Below are positions 1 through 8,073 of a stretch of 30,015 bases of DNA, one piece after another. The stretch is taken from the NCBI GenBank assembly GCA_031553435.1, contig JAVBLQ010000074.1, forward strand, positions 1-30,015. Direction: 5' to 3'. Source of the stretch: JAVBLQ01 sp031553435. GTDB taxonomy: Bacteria; Bacteroidota; Bacteroidia; Bacteroidales; Azobacteroidaceae. Position 1 is the stretch's first letter. Each line of letters begins with the position of its first letter. The notes below the pieces were generated by a model. It saw only the letters and a program-made list of their open reading frames with translations. It made no database searches and was not told where the DNA came from. The position numbers were made by a program, and so were the translations under genes.

Positions 1-797
1 TTAAACAAAGTTTGATAATCTGCGATATGATCTTTTTTTAATTGTTGGTATGTTTTTGCAACAGCATTATTTTTAGCAGATTCCAGTTCTTTTTTCCAAT
101 CTTTTTTTGTCAGATAATCAAGACTTGAAGGATCATAATTGGTTCCGGCAATAAGCAAAATGGTTACTTCATTTGCATGATTTACAGAGATACTATTATT
201 CTCAACGGAAACACTTCCTCCATCATTCAGAATTTTCAATGTTGCGGAATGAGACAATAATGTCAGTTTCCCGGAAATGGAAAGCTCATTTCCATTGACA
301 ATTGTTTTCTCATTATGAGCTCCTTCCAGTTGAATATCGAAGCTGATTTTTTCTTTTTTATCGGCAGAAAAATGGGCAACAATTATATCATCGGGATAGC
401 TTGCTAAATATTCGCGGGAATAGTTTACTCCTTCCGATTTGTAATTGACACCGGAAATTGCATCTTCGATATTCAGATAGCGGACATAATCTGTAAAAGC
501 TGATTGATTTTTGAATTGGATATAAATATCTCCGAAATTCTGAAATGCGCCTCTTACCGTGGGACTTCCCGTCCACAGTGATTTATCATTGAATTGAATA
601 TGTTCTTGTTCCACTCCACCGAAAATCATAGCTCCGATCCGGCCATTGCCGATGGGGAGGGCTGAGGTCATCCAGTTGGAGGCGGGTTGTTTGTACCATA
701 AAACCAGATTGTCTTGAGGAATTTTGACGTCTTTTCCTTTTATTGTAAAAACAAAACATATAAGGAATCCGAAGAGTATTAGTACTAACTTTTTCAT
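1..797 (-). CDS. GH95 family glycoside hydrolase (alpha-L-fucosidase-like), N-terminal part; 3' end beyond the window
   Basis: I translated this frame by hand from the ATG at 797 to the window edge: 265 codons are open with no stop. The protein starts with a signal peptide (MKKLVLILFGFLICFVF) and goes straight into the GH95 N-terminal beta-sandwich: LVLWYKQPASNWM, then LPIGNGRIGAMIFGG at about residues 45-59, then a LWTGSP motif. GH95 enzymes are inverting exo-enzymes that remove terminal L-fucose, in some members L-galactose. The catalytic (alpha/alpha)6 barrel lies outside the window, so neither activity nor integrity can be judged. It follows the GH92 gene by 27 bases and looks co-transcribed. 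It differs clearly from the GH95 at the other end of the window, lacking the roughly 40-residue helical stretch after LWSGQP, so this is not a recent tandem copy. The family is secure from the N-terminal motifs; the substrate is inference. Confidence 0.88.
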   Translation of the reverse strand, partial: MKKLVLILFGFLICFVFTIKGKDVKIPQDNLVLWYKQPASNWMTSALPIGNGRIGAMIFGGVEQEHIQFNDKSLWTGSPTVRGAFQNFGDIYIQFKNQSAFTDYVRYLNIEDAISGVNYKSEGVNYSREYLASYPDDIIVAHFSADKKEKISFDIQLEGAHNEKTIVNGNELSISGKLTLLSHSATLKILNDGGSVSVENNSISVNHANEVTILLIAGTNYDPSSLDYLTKKDWKKELESAKNNAVAKTYQQLKKDHIADYQTLF

Positions 798-824
798 ACA
801 TAAATATTTCTAAATACGAAGACA

Positions 825-3116
825 CTAAGAAAGAGGGACAGTTCCCATTTGTAATATCAATTCGCCGCCGTTAATGATTTCAGCATGATCGATATTAGTT
901 TTATTATATGGTTTTCCATTCAAGATTGCATGTTGAATGTATATGTTCCCAGGAAAATTATCCAGGGTTTTAATGCTGAATATTTTTCCATTATCCAATC
1001 GGAAAGTGATTTTATCAAACAATGGACTTGTAATTTCATAACGTGTATCTCCCGGACAAACAGGATGAATTCCGGAAGCAGCCAATATGTACCACGCCGA
1101 CATTTGTCCGACGTCTTCATTTCCGGTTAATCCAACTACACCATTTTTATAGGCATGTTCACAAATATGTCGAGTCCATTTTTGCGTTAGTTGCGGAACA
1201 CCTAAACGATTAAAAAGAAAAGGGACATGATGTACCGGTTCATTAGCATGATTGTAATAATCGTTCCAGAAATAATCTTCCGGCGTTTTTTCAAAAAAGT
1301 GTTCCAAATCAGCAATTACTTTTTCCTTACCGCCCATCAGTTCGACCATTCCATCCACATCATGAGGAACAAACCAACCTTGTTGATACGGATTGGATTC
1401 GATACATCCGTACCATTCTTTCAAACGGCCTTGTGCCGGCCAGTCTTCCCATTCTCCATTTTGTTTTTTCGGACGGAACCATCCATGTTCGGGATCGAAT
1501 ATATTTTTGTAACATAGAGCTCGTTCTCTGTACTTTTTTTCATCATCCGGTTTGCCGAGCATTTTTGCCAATTCGGCCACACACCAATCAAAATAGGCAT
1601 ATTCCAATGTTTCGGAAACCGAATAGCCTTTTTCCACCGGAGTATATCCAAGATCGCTATTGCCAATCAATTCCGAGGTTCGAATTACTGCCTGATAAGC
1701 TTTTTCAATATCATAATTCCGGATTCCTTTGGCATAAGCATCCGTAATCAGTGAAATAGCAGGATTTCCTATCATACAACCACTGTAAGCATTGAAAAAT
1801 TCCCACCTTTCGAGATAAGCTTTTCCGCTTTGTCCGGCTAAAGTAACCAGTGAATTAATCTGATCATTTACCAATTGAGGATTAATAATGGTTTGAAGCG
1901 GATATTGACTCCTGAAAACATCCCAACCACTGAAAATCGTTCTTTTGGTAAAATTGGCTGATTGAAATATTTGATTATTCGGTCCGGGATAGCGGCCATC
2001 CACATCCGAAATATCACGAGGATCGATCATCGTATGATACAAAGCTGTATAAAAAACTGTTTTTTGATCTTCTGTGCCGCCTTGTATTTCGATTTTTTTC
2101 AATGCTGTATTCCAGGCTTTTTTAGCTTCTTTGTGTATCTGGTCAAAATTTTTATCTTTCAGTTCTTTATTGAAATTTTTCTTTGCGCCATCCATATCCG
2201 TAAAAGAAATGCCAACTTTCAATGTCACTTCTTCATTTTTCCGGGTTGGAAATTCGGTAAAGAAACCGATGTGTTTTCCTTCCAGTTCAGTTTGATTCCG
2301 GATAATTTTCGAATTTGCAATATGAGACTGATATTCGAAACTTTGAACTTCATTCAGTTTTCGCACTTGTCCTTCAGGAATATCGGCACTCCAATAAGCA
2401 TAATTATTAAGCGGTTTACTGAATTGAGCATAGAAATACACTGTATAATCAGGGTGTCCGTCACCATTTCCCCAACCGCCGCCTTCCGGAGTACATTTCA
2501 TCCAACCGCGAATGGTATTTTTATCTACCCATTCAACATATTGTAAAGTGGAAGTCCCTCCCACCCTTCTTGCCAGATCAATTTGTATGCGTGATTCCTG
2601 ATTTTCAGGAAATGTAAATCTTAATATTCCGCCATGAGGAGAAGCGGTGGCTTCTGTTTTAATATTGTATCGTATTAAATCTACTGAATAATATCCGGCA
2701 GAGGCTGTTTCTGTCTTCTTATCATATTCAGACCTGTAGCCAGCTCTTTGCGGATCATTTTCTTTACCGACTACAATGGTAAGTTTTCCGGTTGTGGGCA
2801 TTACAAGAAAATTTCCCAGATCGCCATACCACCCTACTCCACTCATTTGTGTAAATGCAAAGCCTTCAATGGTTTTATGTTCGTAGCTATAACCTGAACC
2901 ATTGTCGCCTCCTGTAATTGTATTCGGGCTGACTTGTGTCATTCCAAACGGAGTAGTAGCTCCGGGAAAGGTTTTCCCTAAACCATGATAAGAGCGATCT
3001 ACATTGGTTGTGGCTCCTATAAAAGGATTAACGTAAGCGGAAAAATCTTTTTCTTTCGCCCGGAGATTTATATTTAATAAATTCAGAATTAATAAAATAC
3101 AAAATATTTTCTTCAT
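825..3116 (-). CDS. GH92 family exo-alpha-mannosidase-like enzyme (first of two)
   Basis: This is a 763-residue secreted protein whose full length fits GH92. A type I signal peptide (about residues 1-20) precedes the N-terminal beta-sandwich with VNPFIGATTN and FPGATTPFGMTQVSP. The C-terminal catalytic barrel carries ESNPYQQGWFVPHD (Glu573, the position I take as the general acid), HANEPVHH, and the GNEDVGQMSAWY loop from residue 665, whose acidic residues I take as the catalytic-base site. GH92 enzymes are Ca-dependent inverting alpha-mannosidases acting on alpha-1,2, 1,3, 1,4 or 1,6 links; the linkage cannot be read from sequence alone. The glutamate motif is ESNPYQ rather than the EGNAWQY seen in the neighbouring GH92, so the two probably differ in specificity. 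The gene starts 4 bases after the stop of the DUF4468-like gene, suggesting translational coupling. Family assignment is firm; the residue roles are inferred from remembered family motifs. Confidence 0.93.
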   Translation of the reverse strand: MKKIFCILLILNLLNINLRAKEKDFSAYVNPFIGATTNVDRSYHGLGKTFPGATTPFGMTQVSPNTITGGDNGSGYSYEHKTIEGFAFTQMSGVGWYGDLGNFLVMPTTGKLTIVVGKENDPQRAGYRSEYDKKTETASAGYYSVDLIRYNIKTEATASPHGGILRFTFPENQESRIQIDLARRVGGTSTLQYVEWVDKNTIRGWMKCTPEGGGWGNGDGHPDYTVYFYAQFSKPLNNYAYWSADIPEGQVRKLNEVQSFEYQSHIANSKIIRNQTELEGKHIGFFTEFPTRKNEEVTLKVGISFTDMDGAKKNFNKELKDKNFDQIHKEAKKAWNTALKKIEIQGGTEDQKTVFYTALYHTMIDPRDISDVDGRYPGPNNQIFQSANFTKRTIFSGWDVFRSQYPLQTIINPQLVNDQINSLVTLAGQSGKAYLERWEFFNAYSGCMIGNPAISLITDAYAKGIRNYDIEKAYQAVIRTSELIGNSDLGYTPVEKGYSVSETLEYAYFDWCVAELAKMLGKPDDEKKYRERALCYKNIFDPEHGWFRPKKQNGEWEDWPAQGRLKEWYGCIESNPYQQGWFVPHDVDGMVELMGGKEKVIADLEHFFEKTPEDYFWNDYYNHANEPVHHVPFLFNRLGVPQLTQKWTRHICEHAYKNGVVGLTGNEDVGQMSAWYILAASGIHPVCPGDTRYEITSPLFDKITFRLDNGKIFSIKTLDNFPGNIYIQHAILNGKPYNKTNIDHAEIINGGELILQMGTVPLS

Positions 3117-3120
3117 GGTT

Positions 3121-3660
3121 TTATTTCAACTCATTTTCAATGGTCTTCCATATTTCGTTAACTCGTTCTACAGTTTTTGCTGAGATTTTTTCGGAAATAT
3201 TTTTTTTGAATGCGGATTTATATTTTTTTTCAATCAGAATAAACTCTCCGGGATAGGTTGAAACTGTTTTCTTATTATCACCTTCTATATCTTCGGGTTC
3301 GAAATAGTTAATATTCCGGATAAAAACGATGCATTGATTTTCTTTGATTTCAAAAATGAGTTTGTATCTCATGTACAATGCGAACATGTTCCATGATGAT
3401 TTTTCAACTTCCAGGTATTCCATTGCACTACAAACGATCATGTTATTCACCGTATCATTCAGTGTAATAAATCCTTTGTTTTTCAGGAAAGATTCATCTA
3501 ACCAGTGTAGTAATTTTTTTTGTGTTTCTTCTTTATTCAGATTTGTCTGAATGGTATCTGAGAATACGACTTTCCCATTTTCCACAGGGATATTTTGGGC
3601 AATGGATGTTATTGATAATAATGACAATAACGTGATGGCAAGCAATTTTATGTTTTTCAT
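3121..3660 (-). CDS. Small secreted DUF4468-like protein
   Basis: This 179-residue protein has a clear signal peptide (MKNIKLLAITLLSLLSITSIAQ) without a lipobox Cys, so it is probably soluble and periplasmic. The mature part starts with PVENGKVVFSDTIQTNLNKEE, then a helix around HWLDESFL, then alternating beta strands (YMRYKLIFEIKENQCIVFIRNI), then a basic C-terminal helix ending in WKTIENELK. That order resembles the DUF4468 (TBP-like fold) proteins common in Bacteroidales, whose role is unknown; I recognise the pattern, not an exact relative. It lies between the alpha-galactosidase-like gene (8-base gap) and the first GH92 (4-base gap), so it is almost certainly translated with the enzymes. 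No catalytic motif is visible. It could be an enzyme-associated chaperone or binding protein, or an unrelated passenger. Confidence 0.7.
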   Translation of the reverse strand: MKNIKLLAITLLSLLSITSIAQNIPVENGKVVFSDTIQTNLNKEETQKKLLHWLDESFLKNKGFITLNDTVNNMIVCSAMEYLEVEKSSWNMFALYMRYKLIFEIKENQCIVFIRNINYFEPEDIEGDNKKTVSTYPGEFILIEKKYKSAFKKNISEKISAKTVERVNEIWKTIENELK

Positions 3661-3668
3661 ACTTTTAG

Positions 3669-5636
3669 TTAATATATCCGAAGTACTTTTACATCTTTTC
3701 CGGGAATATTTAAGACAGAGTTTATATCAAGCATTTGTCCGCTCCACAATTCTTTGGCACTGTATTTCTGTCCCGTTTTCAATCCCAATCTTTCAATCGG
3801 AATCCTGATATTCAGGTCTTCTTCTCCATAGTTGAAAACGACATAATACAAACCGTTATTGTCTGTTCTGACGAATTGATTTTCTGATTTTTCAGCATTT
3901 CCTTCTACAGGACGGAAGGATATACCGTTGGCTATTGCATTGATATCCTGATTGGTGAAAAATTTCTTTGCTTTTTCTTTTCCTTCGACCGAACCGCCTT
4001 CACTGAAATCATCGCCTGCAATGTAAAGTCCGGTAATAACCGCTGAAGTTACGCGTGCACGGTTTTCTCCCTCGGTAGCTTCCTGGAGAACTACATGATC
4101 TGCATCATTGTATTGATAAACATGATCGATCCACCAGCCATAGGAAACAGCATTCATAGTATATTCCGTATCTTTAATCTTATTCCAGGCATCGCAGGCT
4201 ATGCGTCGTGATTGTGCATATTGGGCGGGGAAAATGGGAGAAATGGATAAATTGATGTACATGTCTCCGAAATATTGACCAAGCAGTTTCATTCCATAAT
4301 TATATGCCTGCATACCGGTTCGAATTTCGTGGCGATACCATTTATCGCCTTCCATAGCTCCATGTGTCATGAAATCCATTTTTACATATTCAAAACCGCA
4401 ACGGCGAAATAACTCGGAAGTTTTTTTCATTCGCGCTTCAATAGCAGGATGTGTCGGGTCAATGGCATAAGCACCGTCCAATTCCTGTGGTTTTCCATTG
4501 GCATAGATATAAATATCTTTGAATTTATACGTTTCGGCATCGCCAACGGTTGCTTCCGGATTTTTGCCCCAATCGGTAAATGGAGTCCAATAGACTCCGG
4601 CAATTTGTCCGTTTTCTTTGCATTTACGGACAAATGCTTTCAGTTGATCTTCAGAAAAACTATTCCAACCGGAATCCAATCCGATATAAACCAAATGATC
4701 CGAATTGGCAAATCCGTTGTTTTGCAGATTATTTTTGAAAAAATCAGACACTTCCATTGCTTTGGGGAAAGTGAGTTTGAATTGTAATACTCCCCAACTG
4801 TTCCAACCAAAGGGGACAGCCTTATTCCATGCTTTAGGTGGAGCAATCGTCGCATTCGCTTTTCCATATTCATCCATACCTGTACGCCAGTCATTGAATG
4901 TGCCGAATAACATTTTTGGAGATTTAACTATTTTTCCTTTAAGTATTCCATGTGACTTGGAATCACGGGTCAGTTGATCGGCAACACCGGCATAACATAT
5001 GACAGAGGCGGCTCTTTCTGCATTCCCTTTTTTCATTTCGATAGCCGATTTCCAATTATCATGTTCAACGGAACCGAGTACAATTCCTTTCCTGGACGTA
5101 TTATTGAAAATGGCTGTGACTTCATAACTTGTCAGCTTATCAAAAGTTAAAGGATGAGATTGGTATCTAACCCAGCAATCGTTATCGAAAGGAACGAATA
5201 ATGCACGGTTATCTGAACTTTCCTGCATTGACGGTATGCCACTCAGATTAACCGGAGCCATATAGTTTACGGCAATCTCTGCAGATTTATCTTCCAAGGT
5301 AAACTCGGTAAGAATGTAATCTTTATCCGGATAGACATAAAATAATTGAGTCAATACCGGAAATCTTTTATCTGTGTAAGTGATTGTGATCAGCGAGCCT
5401 TTTCCAAATGAATCTGTTATTTTCCGTGTCCGGGTTTCTTGTTTTGCATATTCGGAAGAAAAGATGACTTTTTCATCCAATTTATAGGAGGCGGATAAAT
5501 TTTCAGATATCAACTCCTTATTTTTTACAACATTAATTCCTTTAGTATTGGAATTATATTTTACTTCCCACTTATTATTAATCGAATAAGCATTGATAAA
5601 ACAGATAAAGAAAATGAAGGTTAATTTGTAATTCAT
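3669..5636 (-). CDS. Clan GH-D glycoside hydrolase, alpha-galactosidase-like (GH36/GH27 type)
   Basis: The 655-residue protein has a short signal peptide (MNYKLTFIFFICFINAYS), an N-terminal beta-sandwich to about residue 260, a (beta/alpha)8 barrel from about 270 (VPFGWNSWG) to about 560, and a small C-terminal beta domain. Barrel motifs fit clan GH-D retaining alpha-galactosidases: YIGLDSGWNSF (about 317-327), GVYWTPFTDW, FEYVKMDFM with Asp421 as probable nucleophile, and RRIACDAW with Asp482 as probable acid/base. The nucleophile context KMDFM is not the KWDMNR of classic GH36 or KYDNC of classic GH27, so this belongs to a divergent branch. Alpha-N-acetylgalactosaminidase or another alpha-glycosidase is possible. 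Clan placement is firm; release of terminal alpha-galactose is inference. It follows the hairpin-bracketed GH92 gene by 90 bases and precedes the DUF4468-like gene by 8. Confidence 0.8.
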   Translation of the reverse strand: MNYKLTFIFFICFINAYSINNKWEVKYNSNTKGINVVKNKELISENLSASYKLDEKVIFSSEYAKQETRTRKITDSFGKGSLITITYTDKRFPVLTQLFYVYPDKDYILTEFTLEDKSAEIAVNYMAPVNLSGIPSMQESSDNRALFVPFDNDCWVRYQSHPLTFDKLTSYEVTAIFNNTSRKGIVLGSVEHDNWKSAIEMKKGNAERAASVICYAGVADQLTRDSKSHGILKGKIVKSPKMLFGTFNDWRTGMDEYGKANATIAPPKAWNKAVPFGWNSWGVLQFKLTFPKAMEVSDFFKNNLQNNGFANSDHLVYIGLDSGWNSFSEDQLKAFVRKCKENGQIAGVYWTPFTDWGKNPEATVGDAETYKFKDIYIYANGKPQELDGAYAIDPTHPAIEARMKKTSELFRRCGFEYVKMDFMTHGAMEGDKWYRHEIRTGMQAYNYGMKLLGQYFGDMYINLSISPIFPAQYAQSRRIACDAWNKIKDTEYTMNAVSYGWWIDHVYQYNDADHVVLQEATEGENRARVTSAVITGLYIAGDDFSEGGSVEGKEKAKKFFTNQDINAIANGISFRPVEGNAEKSENQFVRTDNNGLYYVVFNYGEEDLNIRIPIERLGLKTGQKYSAKELWSGQMLDINSVLNIPGKDVKVLRIY

Positions 5637-5655
5637 GATGTATAAATTAAAAGTG

Positions 5656-5721
5656 AAAAATGAAAAGTGAAAAGTGAAGAGTTTTTATTATATGCAAACC
5701 TATTTTTCACTTTTCATTTTT
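5656..5721. repeat. Long hairpin built from AAAAGTG/AAAAATG-type repeats
   Basis: An 18-base perfect inverted repeat has arms at 5656-5673 and 5704-5721, separated by a 30-base spacer. The arms are periodic: AAAATG and AAAAGTG units run from about 5648 to 5680 on one side, and the complementary units continue to about 5735 on the other. It fills the gap between the GH92 and the alpha-galactosidase-like genes, and the distal arm runs into the last codons of the GH92, whose C-terminal KIKN is encoded by repeat sequence. It may form an mRNA hairpin that acts as an attenuator or processing site, or it may be a selfish intergenic repeat. The inverted repeat is directly visible; function is unknown. 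Confidence 0.8.
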
Positions 5722-5726
5722 AGTTT

Positions 5727-7973
5727 TTAGTTTTTAATTTTCAAAGGAGTTTTTCCCATTTTAAATTCCAATGTTCCTCCATTCAGGATGTCTTGGTGGA
5801 GAATATACATTTTGTCATATTTTCTACCATTCAATTTGATGGATTGAATATAGATTTCATCCGGAGATTTTTTTTCTGCAATGATAGTAAATATTTTTCC
5901 ATCCGGCAGGCGGATTTCAGATTTTTCCAACAAAGGAGTTCCTATAGCATAGACTCCGTCGGAAGGGTTCACGGGATAGAATCCCATGGCGCTCAGTACA
6001 TACCAGGCCGACATTTCTCCGCAATCGTCATTTCCTGCATATCCGGCGGAAGTATTATTGTATAATTGAGTCAGAATTTCGGAAACATATTTTTGTGTTT
6101 TCCAGGGTTGCCCTGCATAATTATACAAATAAGCGACATGATGACTTGGTTCGTTTCCGTGCGCATATTGACCGATAAATCCGGAGGCATTACTATTGAT
6201 TTCAGTTTCTCCCTCATGTTTGATAGTAAAAAACTGATCTAATTTTTCACAAAATGCTTTTTCGCCTCCGGTCAAACGAATTAAATCATCAATATCGTGA
6301 GGGACATACCAATAATATTGCCAGGCATTGCCTTCTGTAAAAGGTTGGCCTCCGTTGGCTCCGTATTTGAATGGATCGAATGGTTCTATCCAATTACCTT
6401 TATCATCTTTTGACTGAAAAAATTTAGTTGCCGGATTGTGCAGGTTACGATAAAATTGCGAGCGGGCGATAAAGTGTTTGTAGTCACCTTCCTTACCAAG
6501 TTTTTTCGCTAACTGTGCCACACACCAATCGTCGAAAGCCATTTCCAGCGTAATGGAAACCGATTGTGTCTGAATATTTTCGGGCATATATCCGTATTTT
6601 TCCCAAACATTGAAGGGTGAGTTCTGATGATTAGTTAATGATGAGTTTTTTACAGCTTCATAAGCTTTCTTTTCATCAATGCCCGGAATACCTTTCAAAA
6701 CGGCATCTACAATAACAGGAATTGCGTGGTTGCCTATCATGCAATAATTATCCTGTCCCCACAATTGCCATATCGGTAAATAGCCGTAAGTTTCGTATTG
6801 ACGAATCATACTTTTGACAAAATCGGCAGTTCGCTCCGGTTGCAGAATCGTATATAAGGGATGTGCAGCACGATAAGTATCCCACAAAGAAAAAGTAGAA
6901 TAGTGAACGCCTACGCCTGTCAGGTTTGTATTGGTATTATTGAAATCCGTAGCCATATAGTCGCCATTGACATCAGACATTGTATTGGGTTGAATGAATG
7001 TATGATAGAGTGCAGTATAAAATATTTCTTTTTGAAGATCTGTTCCTTCTATTTTAATTTTCCCCAACTCATTTTCCCAGAGCTGATTGGCTTCGGTAGC
7101 TGTTTTGTCAAAATCCCAATGGGGAATTTCTTTAGTTAAGTTTTCTTCAGCATTTTTTATTTTTACCGGAGAAAGTGCAAGTTTTACTAATAAAGGTTTT
7201 CCATCAGTAATATCAAAATCGAAGCAGGCATTTAATGATGTGCTGTTTTGTAATTTGCTGTTGTGATAGACCGTTCCCCAATCGACCATTACATTCCGGA
7301 CAATGGGTTTGGAGAATTTGGCATAAAAATACACTTTACGTAGTTTAGCCCAACCTGTGATGATTCGATAACCTTCTATGGTATATTCATCTACAACCCG
7401 AATCTGTGAGTTGATGATTTGTGTATTCCAACTGCCTTTTTTACGGGAATGATTCAGATTGACCATTAACCGGCCCGTTTTTCCTTCTGGAAATGTATAC
7501 CGGTGAAATCCGGCATGTGTGGTTGCTGTCAATTCTGCATTGATATTATTATCCAATAATTTGACCTGATAATATCCGGGGTTGGCAGATTCATCATCAT
7601 GTGAAAAAGCAGATTTGTAACGATTGGGGTCACTTGAATTTACTTCCGTACTTTCAGATACAGGCATCAACAGAATATCAAAAAAATCGGCTAATCCCGT
7701 ACCACTTAAACGCGTATGGCTGAATCCAAGTATTGCTTTATCATTGTAGTTATAGCCTGCATTAAAATCCCAATCGACTTCTGTTCGTGTATCGGGACTT
7801 AATTGTATCATACCAAAAGGAACGGTTGCTCCCGGATAGTTATTGCCGGATAAACTTGAATTCATAGGACCTGTTCCGATAAATGGATTAACATGATCGG
7901 TACAATTTTTCTTCGGCTGTTGTGCAAAAGCGCAAAAGGGAAGAAGGAGGAGGAACAGGATTGTTTTTTGCAT
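5727..7973 (-). CDS. GH92 family exo-alpha-mannosidase-like enzyme (second of two)
   Basis: I place the start at 7973, giving 748 residues beginning MQKTILFLLLLPFCAFAQ, a clean signal peptide. An in-frame ATG at 8009 would add 12 residues (MPFAFRQIKNII) encoded by the adjacent hairpin arm and would bury the signal peptide, so I reject it. The GH92 N-terminal beta-sandwich shows VNPFIGTGPMN and YPGATVPFGMIQLSPD. The barrel shows EGNAWQYYWYVPHDID (Glu547, probable general acid), AHGNEPSHHVAYLYN, and GNDDCGEMSAWYVLSAMG from residue 647, with the candidate catalytic-base aspartates. These are canonical GH92 sequences, closer to the family consensus than the other copy here. The expected action is removal of terminal alpha-mannose, probably in the periplasm; linkage is unknown. 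Uniquely in this locus, the gene is flanked on both sides by long hairpins. Confidence 0.94.
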   Translation of the reverse strand: MQKTILFLLLLPFCAFAQQPKKNCTDHVNPFIGTGPMNSSLSGNNYPGATVPFGMIQLSPDTRTEVDWDFNAGYNYNDKAILGFSHTRLSGTGLADFFDILLMPVSESTEVNSSDPNRYKSAFSHDDESANPGYYQVKLLDNNINAELTATTHAGFHRYTFPEGKTGRLMVNLNHSRKKGSWNTQIINSQIRVVDEYTIEGYRIITGWAKLRKVYFYAKFSKPIVRNVMVDWGTVYHNSKLQNSTSLNACFDFDITDGKPLLVKLALSPVKIKNAEENLTKEIPHWDFDKTATEANQLWENELGKIKIEGTDLQKEIFYTALYHTFIQPNTMSDVNGDYMATDFNNTNTNLTGVGVHYSTFSLWDTYRAAHPLYTILQPERTADFVKSMIRQYETYGYLPIWQLWGQDNYCMIGNHAIPVIVDAVLKGIPGIDEKKAYEAVKNSSLTNHQNSPFNVWEKYGYMPENIQTQSVSITLEMAFDDWCVAQLAKKLGKEGDYKHFIARSQFYRNLHNPATKFFQSKDDKGNWIEPFDPFKYGANGGQPFTEGNAWQYYWYVPHDIDDLIRLTGGEKAFCEKLDQFFTIKHEGETEINSNASGFIGQYAHGNEPSHHVAYLYNYAGQPWKTQKYVSEILTQLYNNTSAGYAGNDDCGEMSAWYVLSAMGFYPVNPSDGVYAIGTPLLEKSEIRLPDGKIFTIIAEKKSPDEIYIQSIKLNGRKYDKMYILHQDILNGGTLEFKMGKTPLKIKN

Positions 7974-7987
7974 TATGATGTTTTTTA

Positions 7988-8069
7988 TTTGGCGAAAGGC
8001 AAAAGGCAAAGGGCTAATGAAATCGTGAGTAAATAATCTTTTACCCTTCGCCTTTGGCCTTTCGCCAAA
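7988..8069. repeat. Long hairpin built from GGCAAA/GGCGAA-type repeats
   Basis: The arms at 7988-8013 and 8044-8069 are inverted copies matching at 24 of 26 positions, around a 30-base spacer. The arms consist of short GGCGAAAGGC and AAAAGGC units and are markedly more GC-rich than their surroundings. The element lies between the GH43-propeller gene stop (8074) and the GH92 start (7973), and ends about 14 bases upstream of that start, so a hairpin there could affect translation initiation. Its spacer length equals that of the other hairpin on the far side of the GH92 gene although the arm sequences differ. A run of T directly after the stem on the minus-strand transcript is lacking, so a classical intrinsic terminator is not clear. 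Confidence 0.85.
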
Positions 8070-8073
8070 ATAT

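Noticed and set aside
586..825. Minus-strand reading frame overlapping the start of the left GH95
   Set aside because: Another frame of the same strand; the GH95 frame from 797 is open to the window edge with a signal peptide and family motifs.
1962..2546. 194-codon plus-strand reading frame opposite the first GH92 gene
   Set aside because: It is a shadow of a GH92 gene with strong family motifs; its translation is rich in Phe/Ile/Cys with no recognisable domain.
7988..8069. Hairpin as a classical Rho-independent terminator
   Set aside because: The stem is strong, but the 30-base loop and lack of a U-run immediately after the stem in the direction of transcription make a standard terminator unlikely; kept as a repeat.
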